NCBI GenBank assembly: GCA_907165275.2
Contig: OU015660.1
Span: forward strand, 9,302,501-9,366,500
Direction of reading: 5' to 3'
DNA from: Zygaena filipendulae
Lineage: Eukaryota > Arthropoda > Insecta > Lepidoptera > Zygaenidae
Length of the DNA stretch: 64,000 nt
The notes beneath the pieces are model-generated. The model made no database searches. It was not told the origin of the DNA and saw only the letters and a list, made by a program, of their open reading frames with translations. The stretch's first letter is position 1, and every line of letters starts with the position of its first letter. This document shows, one piece after another, positions 1 to 11,598 of the stretch. The position numbers were made by a program, and so were the translations under genes.

Positions 1-1844
1 TTTTGTTTCGATCTCGTAAGAACATTTTGAGTAATCCTCTATCCATTTTTCATCCTTTTATCCTTCTGATACTTTGTTGCTTTGTGCCATTGAAGTTAAG
101 GCCAATAATGAGCGACCACGTTTCATAATAATCTTCTTATGGTTGATATACAAATTAATTAAGTCAATTAATTGTTCTACCCAAATAAAGCCAATGAATT
201 CGTTGCTGTAATGTGGTAATCCAAAAAAGGTAAGAAGGCGGGGCGGCGGCTCGGCTTTGTGCGAATTGGAAACACTTTCGCTGTCACGCCACCGGCGACG
301 CCAACGTCTCAGTCCGGAATCCGGAGGCCGGTCGAGGCTTCACCGCAATACCGTAACAGTTCCGGAATTCTTATTATGGTAACGATACCTAATCATCTTT
401 TGAATGGCCACTGAACAAATAAATTCGTTCGGACTATTATTCCCACGTGCGAGGTCATCGGTCTAATGCAACGTTGTTTGTACGATTACTTTAGTTGCGG
501 GTCATTGACATTGAAATTTAGTTTCATTCACAAATAAATTACAAATAATATAACAGTTAAATTATAACTTTTTTTTTAAAATCAATTTTATCTTTCCACA
601 AAATGTTCTAAGTATGTGCTGTTAGGCTGCTAGGTATCTCCATGTTGATAATTCCACGATATTAAAGATTGTCTGGAAGAGATCGCTAGTAAAGCGATAA
701 GACTTCCTTTTGTGTGCCGTAATTTATAAGATTCTTTGTGAACATGCTGTAACATTTGGTGAACAATAAAGAGTATTCTATTCTAATCTTTGTGGAACCA
801 AGGTAAAGCTTTAAGTGATTATGAAAGTTTTGATTACCTTGAGCTGTTTATAGTTTATTAATCTTATGCTCAAAAGTTCGCTGTCAAGTATGAATATAAA
901 GGAATTAAATAATTAAGAACATACTTTCTGCATCAAGCGGTTAATATTAAAGAAACTAATGAACAAGAAAAAAATCCCAAAAGATTTTATTAAAATTCAT
1001 GATCAATCTTCAGTAACTAATGACTCCACAATACACTCCAATTAACACGACCGACGAATGACAACAATCATTCTTTATTACGAATGACTTTGGCGTTTTG
1101 ACAGTCTCTATTCTTTTTTTTTATCAACTGTCAATATTTTTTATATCCTACAGCCCCGGGGGACGTTTGGAATGGCACACTTCACATATCAATTTGTACT
1201 CCACTGACTTTTTAATTCATTTGCATAGAAGTAGAGCTTGCAAATAAAAAGTTTATAAGAATAGATTAGATAAAAAAACTGAAATCTAAAAAGCTAATCA
1301 CATAAGCTACGTATATGTTTATTTCAGTTTTCGCGTGATGAGCGTTCAAACAACCGGACAAACAAGCCAAAAATTGTCCATCGAAAATGATTACAATGTC
1401 AAAGTCACTTATTTTGCACTTCACTTACAAGTTCTTTTTTAATTTACAGACAACACATGCCTACAACTTTATACAATACAATAAAAATAACAAAAGAGCC
1501 CTCTCGTCTGTTCGCGGTTATCTTCGGATCTACTGGAATTTATTATTATGCGGTTTTCAAAGGTAGATTAATAACTTATAATAATAACAACTTTATTTCT
1601 AACAAGTATAAGGTATATAATTTTATTAAGCTTAGCTTGATGCAACATATAGGCTTTGCTTTATTTAAATCGAATGTCAAGTAAAAAGTTGTTTTATAAA
1701 AGAATTTCAAGCTGATGAAACCACGGGGTACATCTTGTACTACCAAAATGAGATTTTTAATAAAATTTCTCTAAGTGATAACATAATAATTGTGAGCCAA
1801 ATTATAAAAAGAGAAAAGATTTGATTTTTTGTTTGTTTGTGTAA
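1..1844. other. Intergenic, no gene recognised
   Basis: AT-rich sequence with short ORFs that show neither domain content nor paired splice sites. A GC- and CpG-rich patch at about 235-345 stands out from its surroundings and could be an old regulatory or transposon remnant, but no exon could be built from it. A retrotransposon-like tail lies at about 735-777. Confidence 0.5.
735..777 (+). repeat. Non-LTR retrotransposon-like 3' tail
   Basis: The sequence has an AACAATAAAG polyadenylation-type signal followed by a short TATTCTATTCTA repeat, the usual form of lepidopteran LINE or SINE 3' ends. No coding part is attached. Confidence 0.35.
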
Positions 1845-1979
1845 AACTACTGGAAATTTCAAAAATTCTTACACCATTAGAAAGCTACATTATCCTTGAG
1901 TAACATAGGGTATATTGTAATCTGGAATTCCTGCGGGAACTCCGAAATAAACGTGAGTGAAACCGCGGGGAACAGCTAG
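1845..1979 (+). mobile_element. Helitron-like element, 3' portion
   Basis: It ends in the family's GC hairpin (GTGAAACCGCGG-type) followed by GGAACAGCTAG and a T. This is the Helitron 3' signature, a hairpin about 10 bases before CTRR, with insertion before T. The upstream part is diverged and no 5' TCC end is visible. Confidence 0.6.
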
Positions 1980-2741
1980 TTTTAAATTGAATAATTAATG
2001 AGCTGCTTACAATTATAGTATATCACAAAACGCTTGCTATTATTTTAGCTTAAGCTTACGCGCTAAGCTCCGTTGATTTGACCTTTGACTTAAACTTTCT
2101 CCATAACTAGTCGGTTACAATACTAAGTCACTATACGTACTTGTTTTGTTTACATATTTATTAGATAGTAATACAATATTACTTATCCTACTCAAACAGT
2201 AAGTACTGTAGTTTTGATGAAATATTTAACATGCTTAATTTTAAATTACAATTCCGGCGGATTTTATCAGATTCTCCTATGAACTTTGATTGTTTCTATG
2301 TTAAAAAACTTTAGAAAATTCTTCAAATTTGACCAAAGTGCATACCTACTTATAATTTTGTTGACTGTACTAATAACACGTTCTTTTTGGGGATTGAACT
2401 TTCCATTTTCAAAAACTTCACCATAATTTTTTCTCCAAAACAGAAGTGTCTATGAGAGAAACTCAAAATTAATTACCTTATAGCTTAAAAGTTTTCTCAC
2501 ACTGGGCTCTAGAAAACAATCACTTAGCCGCAATGTCGTCTGGTCGTTATTGTGACTTTACTTATCTTACCTTACGTATCTTAGGTTTAATGAACCTATA
2601 TATGAGTTGCGTATGAATGTTGAACTTTAAATATTACACACATTAAAAGTAGAAATGAACTCTTAAACCACAAATTTTCGTCTGGTCTCTGCATTGATAA
2701 TAACATGCGTGCACTCTATAAATAAGTAAATAACTATGAGC

Positions 2742-2928
2742 TAGTTGACAAATTTTTTTTATAGTCCGGTTTGTAAATTAATATAAAATATTCGACACGT
2801 TTTTTCCCTTTTTTTACGTAATCAAATAATAATAATTTGAAAAAGCAAAAAATACGTGTCCAATATTTTTTTTTAATCTACAAACCAGACTAATTAGAAT
2901 TATGATTTTCAAAAGTCGTCAACATCCC
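2742..2928. mobile_element. MITE-like TIR element, short copy (family C)
   Basis: The left arm contains AGTCCGGTTTGTAAATTAAT and the right arm the inverted TAATTAGAATT...GTCGTCAACATCCC. This is the family seen more fully at 33889-34211 and 55208-55536. The centre has TTTTTTACGTAATCAAA and a mirrored AAAAAGCAAAAAATACGTGTC block. The TGACGTCAC core of the longer copies is missing. Confidence 0.55.
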
Positions 2929-4147
2929 TATTATGTTCCAATACAGTGTAGATACTAATGATTTGTGTTACAACTACAGAATTAAAAAAACTGTACAAAG
3001 TTATAAACAGTTTTTTTTTAAACTACTACTGTACCTACTGTACTACTTATACTTGACAAAAATAATGAATCTCATCAGTTTTTAAAGAATAAAAAATATT
3101 TCGACGCGCTTAACACGAGTGGTGTAGGGTTCGTACGTCTACAGTCGGCATCGAAAATATGTATAACTTTTGAAATTCAATTAATCACATTATAAGAGTA
3201 ATAAAGTTTGACGATTGACAAAAATATTTACATGTTTTTGATGGTAACTTTACCTATACATAGTTAGGGAGTTAATGGTTTGTTATGTTTAGGGTGAAAT
3301 ACTGTGAGGGACTTTTTACTGACTGTCGAGGTACAATGCTCAGAAGAAAGATCCTAATTAAAAAAACATCTTAATTAACTTAAAGATAAATCGATAAACA
3401 TCACCATCAATTTAGAAATCAACGTTGACAAACGATTCCCATCCATCCTAGAGTTATCTTACCGACTGCTATTGGAGAAAGCAAAACGGATATTTGAACA
3501 AAAAACGTATAAGTCCTAGTTTTCATTGGACACCGTCAGAGATGAGTTTCACCTATTAACTTAACTATTAAAATCCGTTTAAACGAATACCGGCGTAGTT
3601 AGTGAGTTGACAACGTTTCCTGTCCGCTGGTCAGTCGCTTGTTGGTAGGTAGAAGCGAGTGTTGTATTAATCTTAATATCCATCTGATTATTATTCCACA
3701 CTTAAAAGTTTTAATTGCCGTAAAGGTTTTAAAGTTGTTTGTTTAATTTTGAATAGCTCTACAGCCGTTATATCGCGGTACCTATACGCTTGTGGTTTTA
3801 ATTAATATCATAATTATTATAATAGCAAGTAGAATAATTAAAGACGCTTTTACAGGTGAATCTAACATCGTTACAATAACTTCAATAAATTTACGGCAAC
3901 TATTGAAGAAGTTGCCAAACCTAAAATTTAAATATTACACTCAACATTGCAGCATTTGGTCCCGAATGACTTATTATTTATTAATTGATTTTATAGAACT
4001 GACAATGAGACTATTTTTATTCGTTTTTTTTTACTCTTAAGTCGAATGAAGGTATAGCATAATCAATTAAAAAGGGTGTGTCATTATTAACCTACTAAAT
4101 CCCGAGATACACAGTCAGAGATGCAAAAATGTCTGCACAAAAAAAAC

Positions 4148-4181
4148 GTCCATGTTGTACCTACCTAGGTACAACATGGAC
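4148..4181. repeat. Perfect 15-bp hairpin
   Basis: GTCCATGTTGTACCT is followed by a 4-base loop (ACCT) and its exact reverse complement. No direct repeats flank it and no gene is adjacent, so its role is unknown. Confidence 0.7.
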
Positions 4182-4895
4182 CAAAAATGTTGTATCAAAA
4201 ATGTACCACTCTGCGCGTAATTTACAGATTGCTATGATTGTCCTAAGAAAAACGATGACTTGACCCGCAGCGTTGACTTCTCATAATTCAGTTATTTAAT
4301 GAATATTTACAAAAATCTCTTACATACTCAGACATAACGCATAATCCGTAACGAATTGAAGTCACTGGACTTTAATTCCCTAACGTGACCGATGAAGTTT
4401 TACTACATTTGTAAATATGATTAACGTACGTTGTATTATACTTACTTATACTTCTTGAAATACTACTTTGTTCTTCCTTGAAATAAAACTTTGTTTTTGT
4501 TCACTTACACTTTTCCTCAAAAAAACCTTTGAAGCCCGCCGCTGACGTTTTGAGATCACGTGTGACACTCAAACTTTCTCCGTTCACTCTTGTCTCAAAT
4601 CAAAAATGTTCAACGGGTGATTAAAATAATAAAAAATATGTAATTTCGTGTACAAATTTTACCTATGTCAATCACAAAAACGAATTCATAACACCGCGCC
4701 GTTCTTGATTACATTTTATAGCCATGAATATATTACGAAGCAAACATTTATTTTTATTCGAAATTATATCTAATGATATTCATAAACGTTCCAATGAAAT
4801 CAGTTGATTCGAAACGAATTGATTTTTTTATATTACATTACCTATGTATGATTCGTTGAACTCTTTTACTCCAAAGTTAAAATGTTTTATTACAA

Positions 4896-5081
4896 CTAGT
4901 TGTTCCACGCGGTTTTACCCGCGTAAATTTCGAAATTATCACGGTGATTACGGGATAAAAGTACTTTGTATCATTTTCCATATCTCTGACAACGTGCATC
5001 ATAATGATTGGTTGAGTAGTTAATTCGTGAAAACGTAACAGACAGAAAAAGTAACTTTCGTAATTGTAATATTAGGTAGTA
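4896..5081 (-). mobile_element. Helitron-like element, diverged
   Basis: Read on the minus strand it ends in a GCGG hairpin and CTAG|T. Its other end has the family's AATATTAGGTAG-like 5' terminus, next to a GACAGAAAAAGTAACTTTCG block. It is near full length but many positions have decayed. Confidence 0.6.
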
Positions 5082-5119
5082 TGGATTAGATATGACACTA
5101 TTAAATCCCACTAGGTCAT

Positions 5120-5240
5120 ACGGCCACACTCAGAGTTCTTTTAATGATTACTTAATTTTAAGTAAAGGTTTTTAAAACAAAACTGCCGCAACCAGAGACG
5201 GTCATAAAATTAATATTAATTGACATTTTAACTAATAATT
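5120..5240. mobile_element. PIF/Harbinger-like MITE, left part (family A)
   Basis: It begins CGGCCACACTCAGAGT and continues through AATGATTACTTAATTTTAAG and AAACAAAACTGCCGCAA, the conserved arm of the family whose intact copies lie at 13117-13355 and 47933-48168. The right arm is missing. Confidence 0.6.
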
Positions 5241-5678
5241 TTGCCGTTAGTGCCTTAGTGTAAAGTAATTCACAATTTTTAAAGATTATTAACGCATGAC
5301 CTTTAACATTATACTGGAATCACTAAAATTTTCAAGGTTTGGTACGAGCTTAAAAGCAGAGCAGTGGACAATGCGACGCGTGCGCATCACGCTTAATTTA
5401 CGCAACGCGAGCGCATCGATTGAAATTAAATGGTCGAATTAGTTTATTTGCGGTTAATTTAAGTACTACTTAAATACTTTTATTAGTTACCAGCTGTTCT
5501 CTGCATTTTCATACGCAGTAATACGATAGAGTTCCCGTGGAACCTGCAAACACCTTTATAAGCTTTACTCTTCTTTTCTTCATAAATTAACTTTCTGTTA
5601 AATTTTACTTTTGTATGTTGCGTAGTTTTGAGATTTCGTGTTTAGTCAGTGAGTGAGCTTTTGCTTTTATTATATGTA

Positions 5679-5780
5679 CTGGCTGTTCCTTGTGGTTTCA
5701 CCCGCGCTGATCTGAGAGTTTCCGCGGGAACTCCGTGAAATGCTTTAATAACTGACTTCTACTCTCCATAAGCCATCAAC
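5679..5780 (-). mobile_element. Helitron-like element, 3' fragment
   Basis: CTGGCTGTTCCTTGTGGTTTCACCCGCG is the mutated terminal hairpin region on the minus strand, followed by TCCGCGGGAACTCC. The rest of the element is absent or unrecognisable. Confidence 0.45.
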
Positions 5781-5980
5781 TTGTCTTTCATGTAGACAAC
5801 TCTGTCGTAGTGGTGACTAATCATTATCACTACCACCAGCCGGCACGATTTCACAGCTAGACATATTGTTTTTTTGTTTTCTCCTTTTTTAAGCATGCAT
5901 GCGATCGGTCCAAGGAGCATAAGCAGCTATTTTGTGTTATAATCGCGTAAGAGGCATAGCCAACCATCATTGGAAATCCG

Positions 5981-6260
5981 ATTTTTTTTTTATTGTTTTA
6001 TTATCAGGCAAATAGATAAATACCTTACAAAACTAACATACATATAACAAATATAAAAAACATTCTATTTTTGACACTGTGTCGCTCTGGTGGTGGCTGT
6101 CGGTACCCTACCCCGGAATCGCCTATAGACCACACCTTTCGGCCAAAAGTCTTCCTTCATAAAGGTCGGGACTCACACCACAAAAGCCTTGAAACTAGCA
6201 TTATGACGCGACTCCAGCAGTTCGGTCCTCAGAAGAAAGTTGGTCTTCATCTTGATATAC
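5981..6260 (-). pseudogene. Retroposed LINE ORF1-like remnant with poly(A)
   Basis: Minus-strand translation of about 6075-6240 gives a pattern containing LLESRHNASFKAF, then a stop, then EDFWPKGVVYRRFRGRV. This resembles the C-terminal end of the gag-like ORF1 of insect LINEs, where an SF-x-F-x-V segment precedes a WP-G-hydrophobic-x-R-RF segment. Downstream on the same strand is an AATAAA-type signal and an A-run at about 5981-5992, as expected for a retroposed 3' end. The in-frame stop and missing remainder mark it as dead. The family assignment is from memory of the motif and is tentative. Confidence 0.4.
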
Positions 6261-6401
6261 TCTGTAACATCTTGCGCTGTGGTAGCGTGGCACAAACGTG
6301 ACAGTTACATCGGCGTAGTCGGCTATTGCGTACCTATATATTATGTAAACCTCTTCAAAGCATATCACTTAGGTCTATCGATTCATGGCACAAATTCAAC
6401 C

Positions 6402-6439
6402 ACTCTCGACCACCCTCGCTATCGAGGGTGGTCGAGAGT
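6402..6439. repeat. Perfect 17-bp hairpin
   Basis: ACTCTCGACCACCCTCG, a CTAT loop, then the exact reverse complement. It is GC-rich compared with its surroundings. The flanks show no target duplication. It creates the spurious overlapping ORFs seen here on both strands. Confidence 0.75.
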
Positions 6440-6499
6440 CTCCACTCGGCGGGGCTTATCATTCCGCTGCCAATTGATTTTCTTCTTCTTCTTTTTTTT

Positions 6500-8353
6500 T
6501 CAATATGGCAACAGACGCCTTGGATTGGTAGGCGCACTATTCATGCCAATGTCAGTCATAGAACACAGTGGACAGTTACGGAGAACAATTGTTAAGCTTA
6601 TGATAGATTACGATCCGAAGAATTGTTGTCATAATCCCCGGGAAGAGGACATACCTACTGGGCTTAAAGGAAGGCCATTTCATTTTGCTTATCTTTAGAG
6701 CATTTTCTGTTAAATGTCAAATTACTTTAAACACCTCACAAACATATCATTATATCAAGACAAGAGAGGATCGGTAGGAAGTTTATCATGTTGATTTGTA
6801 GCTCCGTGCAATGCGAAATTTGGACAAATAGGTACATCGCATTAAAATAATAAGAGTAAGATTGATAAGTAGTAAAATGGCAGCTTTACTAGCCTGTATA
6901 TTCAAACTTCCACGTTTGGCATGTTTAACATCGTGTTAAAGTCATTAGTCTAGTTCTAAAGTATATATGTAATGTATCTGTTTACATGTCATGTGTATTC
7001 CAATTTCCTACATCAACATACTTCAAGGTTAGTGCTGAAAATCATCTTTTTGATGTTATCTACATATACGAGTAAACTTGCGTCCGCGCATCTCTGACCC
7101 GCCTAGCGGACGATCCGCTCTAAATCAACACACATCGCTCCTGACACACATTTTATGCGCATTTTATTAATTATTGTATAAATTTAAAACTTGTTCGTTT
7201 AAATTTTTACGTCTACAAAAAAGTAGGTGTAATCTATGTGGACGTAGAGAGAGAGTTTGATAAAAAAAAAACTATATGCAAATTAAATCTGATTGGAACG
7301 AAAGCTTCCTGACCTATTGAAGAAAAAAACTGACCTAATATAATGACAACTCTTAATGATAAATTCGCTCACTGATAAAATTCGTTATTGATAAATGAGT
7401 TATGAATATTCGTTCAATACATACCGCTTAATCTTCCAATGAACAAATAACAATAAGAATACAAAAAACCAGCAGCACAGTCCAGCTGAGCACAAAGTCA
7501 CACAGTTCGCACACAAAATCCGTCCCACTGTTCCTCGAGAAAAAAAAATGTAGCGTACGCACGTGCGTTTATACGCGTTAGTATAATGATCGAACGCGGC
7601 GATGCGCGCGCGGCAATCAGCTAGTGACAAGTGGATAGTACGCAGGTGCCATGCCAGCCTCCCTCTAACAAGGTCGCGTCCCCTCTCTCGACCGTTTCAC
7701 CCAGAGAAAGTCTGCCTACATACATACCAAATATCCGAACTGATTGACTCGGTTGCGCTGAAGCCTCAAGTTTTCTGTGAGAAACATCTGATAATAATGA
7801 ATGAGCGTACGCTTTGGTGGGGGTCGTAGTGGAGGCTTACTCATTATAATTCGAAACGCTAGTTTGGCTAGACTCGCCTCTTGTTTGTTCCTTTATAAAT
7901 AAAGTTTCAAAAATACAATATTACTACATATCTTACGTACGCATTACATTTTATACGAGTAATATCTGTGTTTACGTCGATGACTTTTAAAAGAGAAAAG
8001 AAGATGTAGACAGGACAATATCAAAGATGGGATCAATAGAGAATGGGACATGGGAGAATTTAAAGTTCTAAAAAAAGGGATGTCGATGGGCGCGAACGGA
8101 AATATAATGTTCGGCATTTAATAATTTCCTCTTAAAATTTAACTTGTGCAGGTACAAATCTTCACCTCACGCTAAAATAATATGACCACCTTCCCGTTTA
8201 ATTTTTTTACCAATTGACTTGATTCCTTTATTTACTATGTATATTATGCGTTACTTAACACTCTAGTTCTATCTATTTCGCATACAGTAGGTACGTATTG
8301 TTTCAATATCATCAGTATAGATATTAAGTAAAATAATTAATTATAACAGCTTA
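6500..8353. other. Intergenic with a CpG-rich patch at 7545-7720
   Basis: Mostly AT-rich DNA. The CpG-rich patch is unusual for the window and overlaps the weak minus-strand exon candidate at 7423-7630, so it may be a promoter or first exon. No domain was recognised. Confidence 0.35.
7423..7630 (-). other. Possible first exon on minus strand (weak)
   Basis: An open minus-strand frame starts with Met at 7630 and runs to a GTATGT donor at 7422. It encodes about 69 residues ending in a hydrophobic stretch (LCCWFFVFLLLFVHW) that could be a signal anchor or membrane segment. It lies in CpG-rich DNA, which suits a promoter-proximal exon. No partner exon with matching phase was found to the left and there is no known homology, so this may be chance. 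Confidence 0.15.
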
Positions 8354-8498
8354 CCGCCGCACTCAGAGTCGACTTTAATGATTACTTAGTTAAGTATAGA
8401 TTTTATAAACAAAACTGCTGCAATCAGTCAAGTTTAATAAATTAATGTTAATCTATACTTAATTAAGTAATCATTAAAGTCGACTCTGAGTGCGGCCG
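8354..8498. mobile_element. PIF/Harbinger-like MITE, internally deleted (family A)
   Basis: Arms begin CCGCCGCACTCAGAGTCGAC and end with the inverse GTCGACTCTGAGTGCGGCCG. The element is flanked by TTA on both sides (8351-8353 and 8499-8501), a TWA duplication as expected for PIF/Harbinger. At 145 bp it is about 90 bp shorter than the full copies, the loss being in the right half of the interior. Confidence 0.75.
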
Positions 8499-8714
8499 TT
8501 AGACTCAGACTGTATGAAATCTCTATTCCGTCTAGTTGCAATAAATGCTTAGTAGCTTAGTCTTAACTAGATCCACACGTTTCTTAGTTATCAATTCAAA
8601 ACTCACTCCTAAAAGTGGAAAAACTATCAATGTACTTATTCGTTGAAATTTTCTGCATAATGATGATTTATTATATATATTTTATTAAGATAATCAATCA
8701 ATCATATCAAATTG

Positions 8715-8765
8715 TACTGATTGTGATGTTCAATAAAGTGTTTTTCATTTCATTTCATTTTCATT
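8715..8765 (+). repeat. LINE-like 3' tail with (TTTCA)n
   Basis: TGTTCAATAAAG is followed by a short TTTCATTTCATTTCATT array, a typical lepidopteran non-LTR 3' end. A similar tail with GTTCAATAAAGC lies at about 9205-9240. Confidence 0.4.
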
Positions 8766-9012
8766 TCAAAGGTGCATTTTTCAGTCTTTATATCACCATC
8801 ATGTATCCATCTCACAACAGTTTAGTTGACAAGTTAACAACACCTTAAACTTATGTTAACGCTTTATACAGTAGAGATTTTAATCAATGTTCTGACTTAT
8901 CAGATCATGTGTAACATGAGGTTACTTGTTTACTAACAATGTTCCAAGTTATGTTATATTATGTTTCCTAACGAATATCTTGTTGAATCTAAAATTGGCG
9001 TTTAACTTTGAA

Positions 9013-9093
9013 TGTCTCTGATTGCGGCAGTTTTGTTTTAAAATATTTTTTTACTTAAAATTAAGTAATCATTGAAATGACTCTGAGTGCGTC
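9013..9093. mobile_element. PIF/Harbinger-like MITE, right half (family A)
   Basis: TCTGATTGCGGCAGTTTTGTTTTAAAA through TTAAGTAATCATTGAAATGACTCTGAGTGCG is the right arm of family A. The left arm is absent. Confidence 0.6.
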
Positions 9094-9557
9094 AGTAAGT
9101 ATTATGTATCTATTCTTTATCAAAGTTGCGCGCGGCTCATCGCTTCATATAGGTAGGTACTTGTATAGTTGTATAGTTGTTGTATAAATGTTGTAATTTT
9201 TGTGTTGTGTTCAATAAAGCTTTTTCAAATTCAGTTTTAATTTCAGACCGCCCGCCCCCCAGTTCCTGTTCGTATTGGCGGACAGCGTGGGATCGCCCAC
9301 TGCAGGGGGCTCTGCCCCGACGCAGTCACCTCTGGTTAAGAGAAGACTTACGAGGTTTTAATTTCAATATAAACTTTGTCCCCTTTTTCACCACCTTAGG
9401 GGTAGAATTTTTGAAAATCCTTTCTTATCGGATGCCTAAGTCATACAAAGAACACACCCTCTAAGTTTCCGGTCTCTATACGATCAGCGGTTTAGACTGT
9501 TTTTTATTCATTCAGGACAAAGCATTTTATATGTATAGATAACATAATAAATAGTAA

Positions 9558-9753
9558 TCCATACTAGTATCATAAATACGAAATTAACTTTGTGTGTCTG
9601 TTTATTGCCTTTTCACACCCTAAGTAGGTACTCAACCATCACGATGCATTTTTGTATACACGTTATCAGTGGTAGAGAAAAGGACAAAAACAACTTTCCT
9701 TTCCTGGAATTCCCGCAGGAACTCCGAAATTAACGCGTGTGAAACTGCGGGTA
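9558..9753 (+). mobile_element. Helitron-like element, nearly full length
   Basis: It starts TCCATACTAGTATCATAAATACGAAATTAAC, a variant of the family 5' end. It passes through ACGTTATCAGTGGTAGAGAAAAGGAC and GGAATTCCCGCAGGAACTCCG, and ends at a decayed hairpin without a clean CTAG. Confidence 0.6.
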
Positions 9754-9802
9754 TAATAAATACCTATCTATGCACACCTACATACAACATACATACCTAC
9801 TA

Positions 9803-9999
9803 CTAGTTGTTCCCCGTGGATTTCGTGAGTTTGTTTGTTTGTTTATTTGTTTGTTTGTTGCGCTTTCACGTCTCTACGGTTCAACCGATCCTCATGAAAT
9901 TTTACATACCTACACGTTATCAGGGGTAGGTACTTTTTATCCCGGAACTCCCGGGGGAACTCTGAAATTAACGTTGGTGAAACTGCGGGCATCAGCTAA
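9803..9999 (+). mobile_element. Two joined Helitron-like fragments
   Basis: A minus-oriented 3' tip (CTAGTTGTTCCCCGTGGATTTC, 9803-9828) is fused to a plus-oriented copy (about 9829-9999) carrying a (GTTT)n tract, GCTTTCACG and a terminal hairpin followed by CAGCTAA. This head-on join suggests one copy landed in another or that they recombined. Confidence 0.5.
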
Positions 10000-10489
10000 A
10001 TCTATACACTGAAAATCTGCATTGTCGTCATATTTACGGGAATTTAAAAGTATAATAATGATGATAACTGTTATTATAGAAACTTTAAAGTATTTGAAGG
10101 AAAGTCATGTTTTTTGGGTTTTGAGGTTTACTGAGGTAAACACTTAAACAGCTGTCACCGACCACCGTGAATCGAGTACCTACAAGGGTCTTATTTGATT
10201 TGTGAAGTGATGAGCTTACAGTGCTTTGATATTTGTAGTTGTATGAGGTTTACTTACCGTGTAATAAATACTTAATTTTGATAAAAATCGACTTAGTAGG
10301 TATAGATGAAATCAGTCGAATTTTCGCATTTTTATCAAGAGTAGGTTGACTATATATATTAAAAAAAATATACAATATATTCCTAGTAGGTAGATACGGA
10401 AATGAGGTGAGAGTGCAAGTTACAAATCCACACAATACAATACGTGCACATGTTTTCATAGTCACAACATATTATTAAACAAAGTCTTC

Positions 10490-10662
10490 CGCCGCATCTG
10501 TCTGTCTGTTCGCAATAAACTCAAAAACTACAGAACGGATTTTCATGCGGTTTTCTCCAATAAATAGAGTTATTCAAGATCACTGTATAAATGTATAGTT
10601 TATCCTGGAATTCATTTTGGAACTCCGAAGTTACCGTGACTGAAGCTGCGGAGATCAGCTAG
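10490..10662 (+). mobile_element. Helitron-like element, variant subfamily
   Basis: The interior carries GAACGGATTTTCATGCGGTTTTC instead of the usual motif. It ends with a degraded hairpin and ATCAGCTAG|T. The same interior appears in reverse at 15740-15943, 55997-56185 and 61399-61600, so it is a real subfamily. Confidence 0.55.
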
Positions 10663-10784
10663 TACGTAATAAATTAAGTTTATATCAAGGCAAAATAGTA
10701 TATAGTCTATTATTTCTCGTATCTATATATCAGTATTTATATATTTTGTTATTATTGAAATTTTATTATGCAGATATTAATGCC

Positions 10785-10962
10785 GCACTATCTACCTTTC
10801 TTCTTTTTACATCTCTTTCTATCGGAGGAGGCTGCCTATGAAAAAATTGCTTTCAGCAATATAGGTCGCCTCATTGTACGTATCCATATGTTTCTGTGTT
10901 TTGTAAATATTGTGTCTTCTACTGTGTGTGCAATAAAGTATATTTGATTTGATTTGATTTGA
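10785..10962 (+). mobile_element. Non-LTR retrotransposon 3' end
   Basis: The segment contains ATCGGAGGAGGCTGCCTATG and GTGTTTTGTAAATATTGTGT, then GTGCAATAAAGTATA followed by a (TTTGA)n tail. This is the 3' untranslated end of an abundant lepidopteran LINE or its derivative, truncated at the 5' side. The clade cannot be fixed without coding sequence. Confidence 0.6.
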
Positions 10963-11470
10963 TATATTGCAATCTCGATGTAAACAAACCAAGACTAGAT
11001 TATGTTGCAGATTTTATTCAAGACCGACAGACTGGTAGGAAATTGATTGCGCCGCCATGCCGTCTTAAAGCACAGCTTGTGCGGTGACTCGTTTGATTAA
11101 TTCATTTTACAATTAATGGAAGATGGAACCGATGAATATCTGTCCTAGATAAGGTGTAAGATATAATGTCTTGTAAACCTTATTCACTGTATTTTAATTA
11201 CAATGTTTTATGTTTATAGGTAAGTACGTACCTAAATTGGTAAAAAAAAATATATTTTTTCTAAAATAAAACAAAAGTATACCTACTAAGTAAAGGCAAA
11301 AGTTATTACTTTAAAGAATAGCAAAGGAAGATAATTTCTTTTTAAGCAAATCACATATCCGGTGAAACTGGCCAAAATCAAGATACGTACAAATATACTA
11401 TTTGACCGCAGGTTCCGGAGGACGTGAGAAAAATGACACTTTAGATAAATCAACAGTGTGTTTAAACTTT

Positions 11471-11534
11471 GACTTTCTTTAGACTTAAAAGGTCGGATTT
11501 GTCTAATCTCGACCTTTTAAAACCAAAGAAAGTC
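11471..11534. repeat. Imperfect 25-bp inverted repeat
   Basis: GACTTTCTTT...AAAAGGTCG pairs with CGACCTTTT...AAAGAAAGTC around a 14-base loop. No flanking target duplication was found. It may be a foldback remnant. Confidence 0.6.
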
Positions 11535-11598
11535 ACAGAGGGAAATTATTAATTAACTAGCTGAGAAAAAAAAAACAAATAAACACACATTATAAGGT

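Larger units (their letters stand above)
1980..4895. other. Intergenic, no gene recognised
   Basis: AT-rich DNA with only small unsupported ORFs, for example one at 3792-4040 rich in Ile, Asn and Lys and without domain features. It contains one TIR-element copy (2742-2928) and a perfect hairpin (4148-4181). Confidence 0.5.

Noticed and set aside
3339..3350. CTCAGAAGAA sequence as another nano-insertion (also at 6229)
   Set aside because: Both lack the full 12-bp arm, the second arm and any 8-bp flanking repeat.
6240..6698. 152-codon plus-strand ORF
   Set aside because: It spans the perfect hairpin and low-complexity T/C tracts, overlaps a minus-strand retroposed fragment and has no domain signal.
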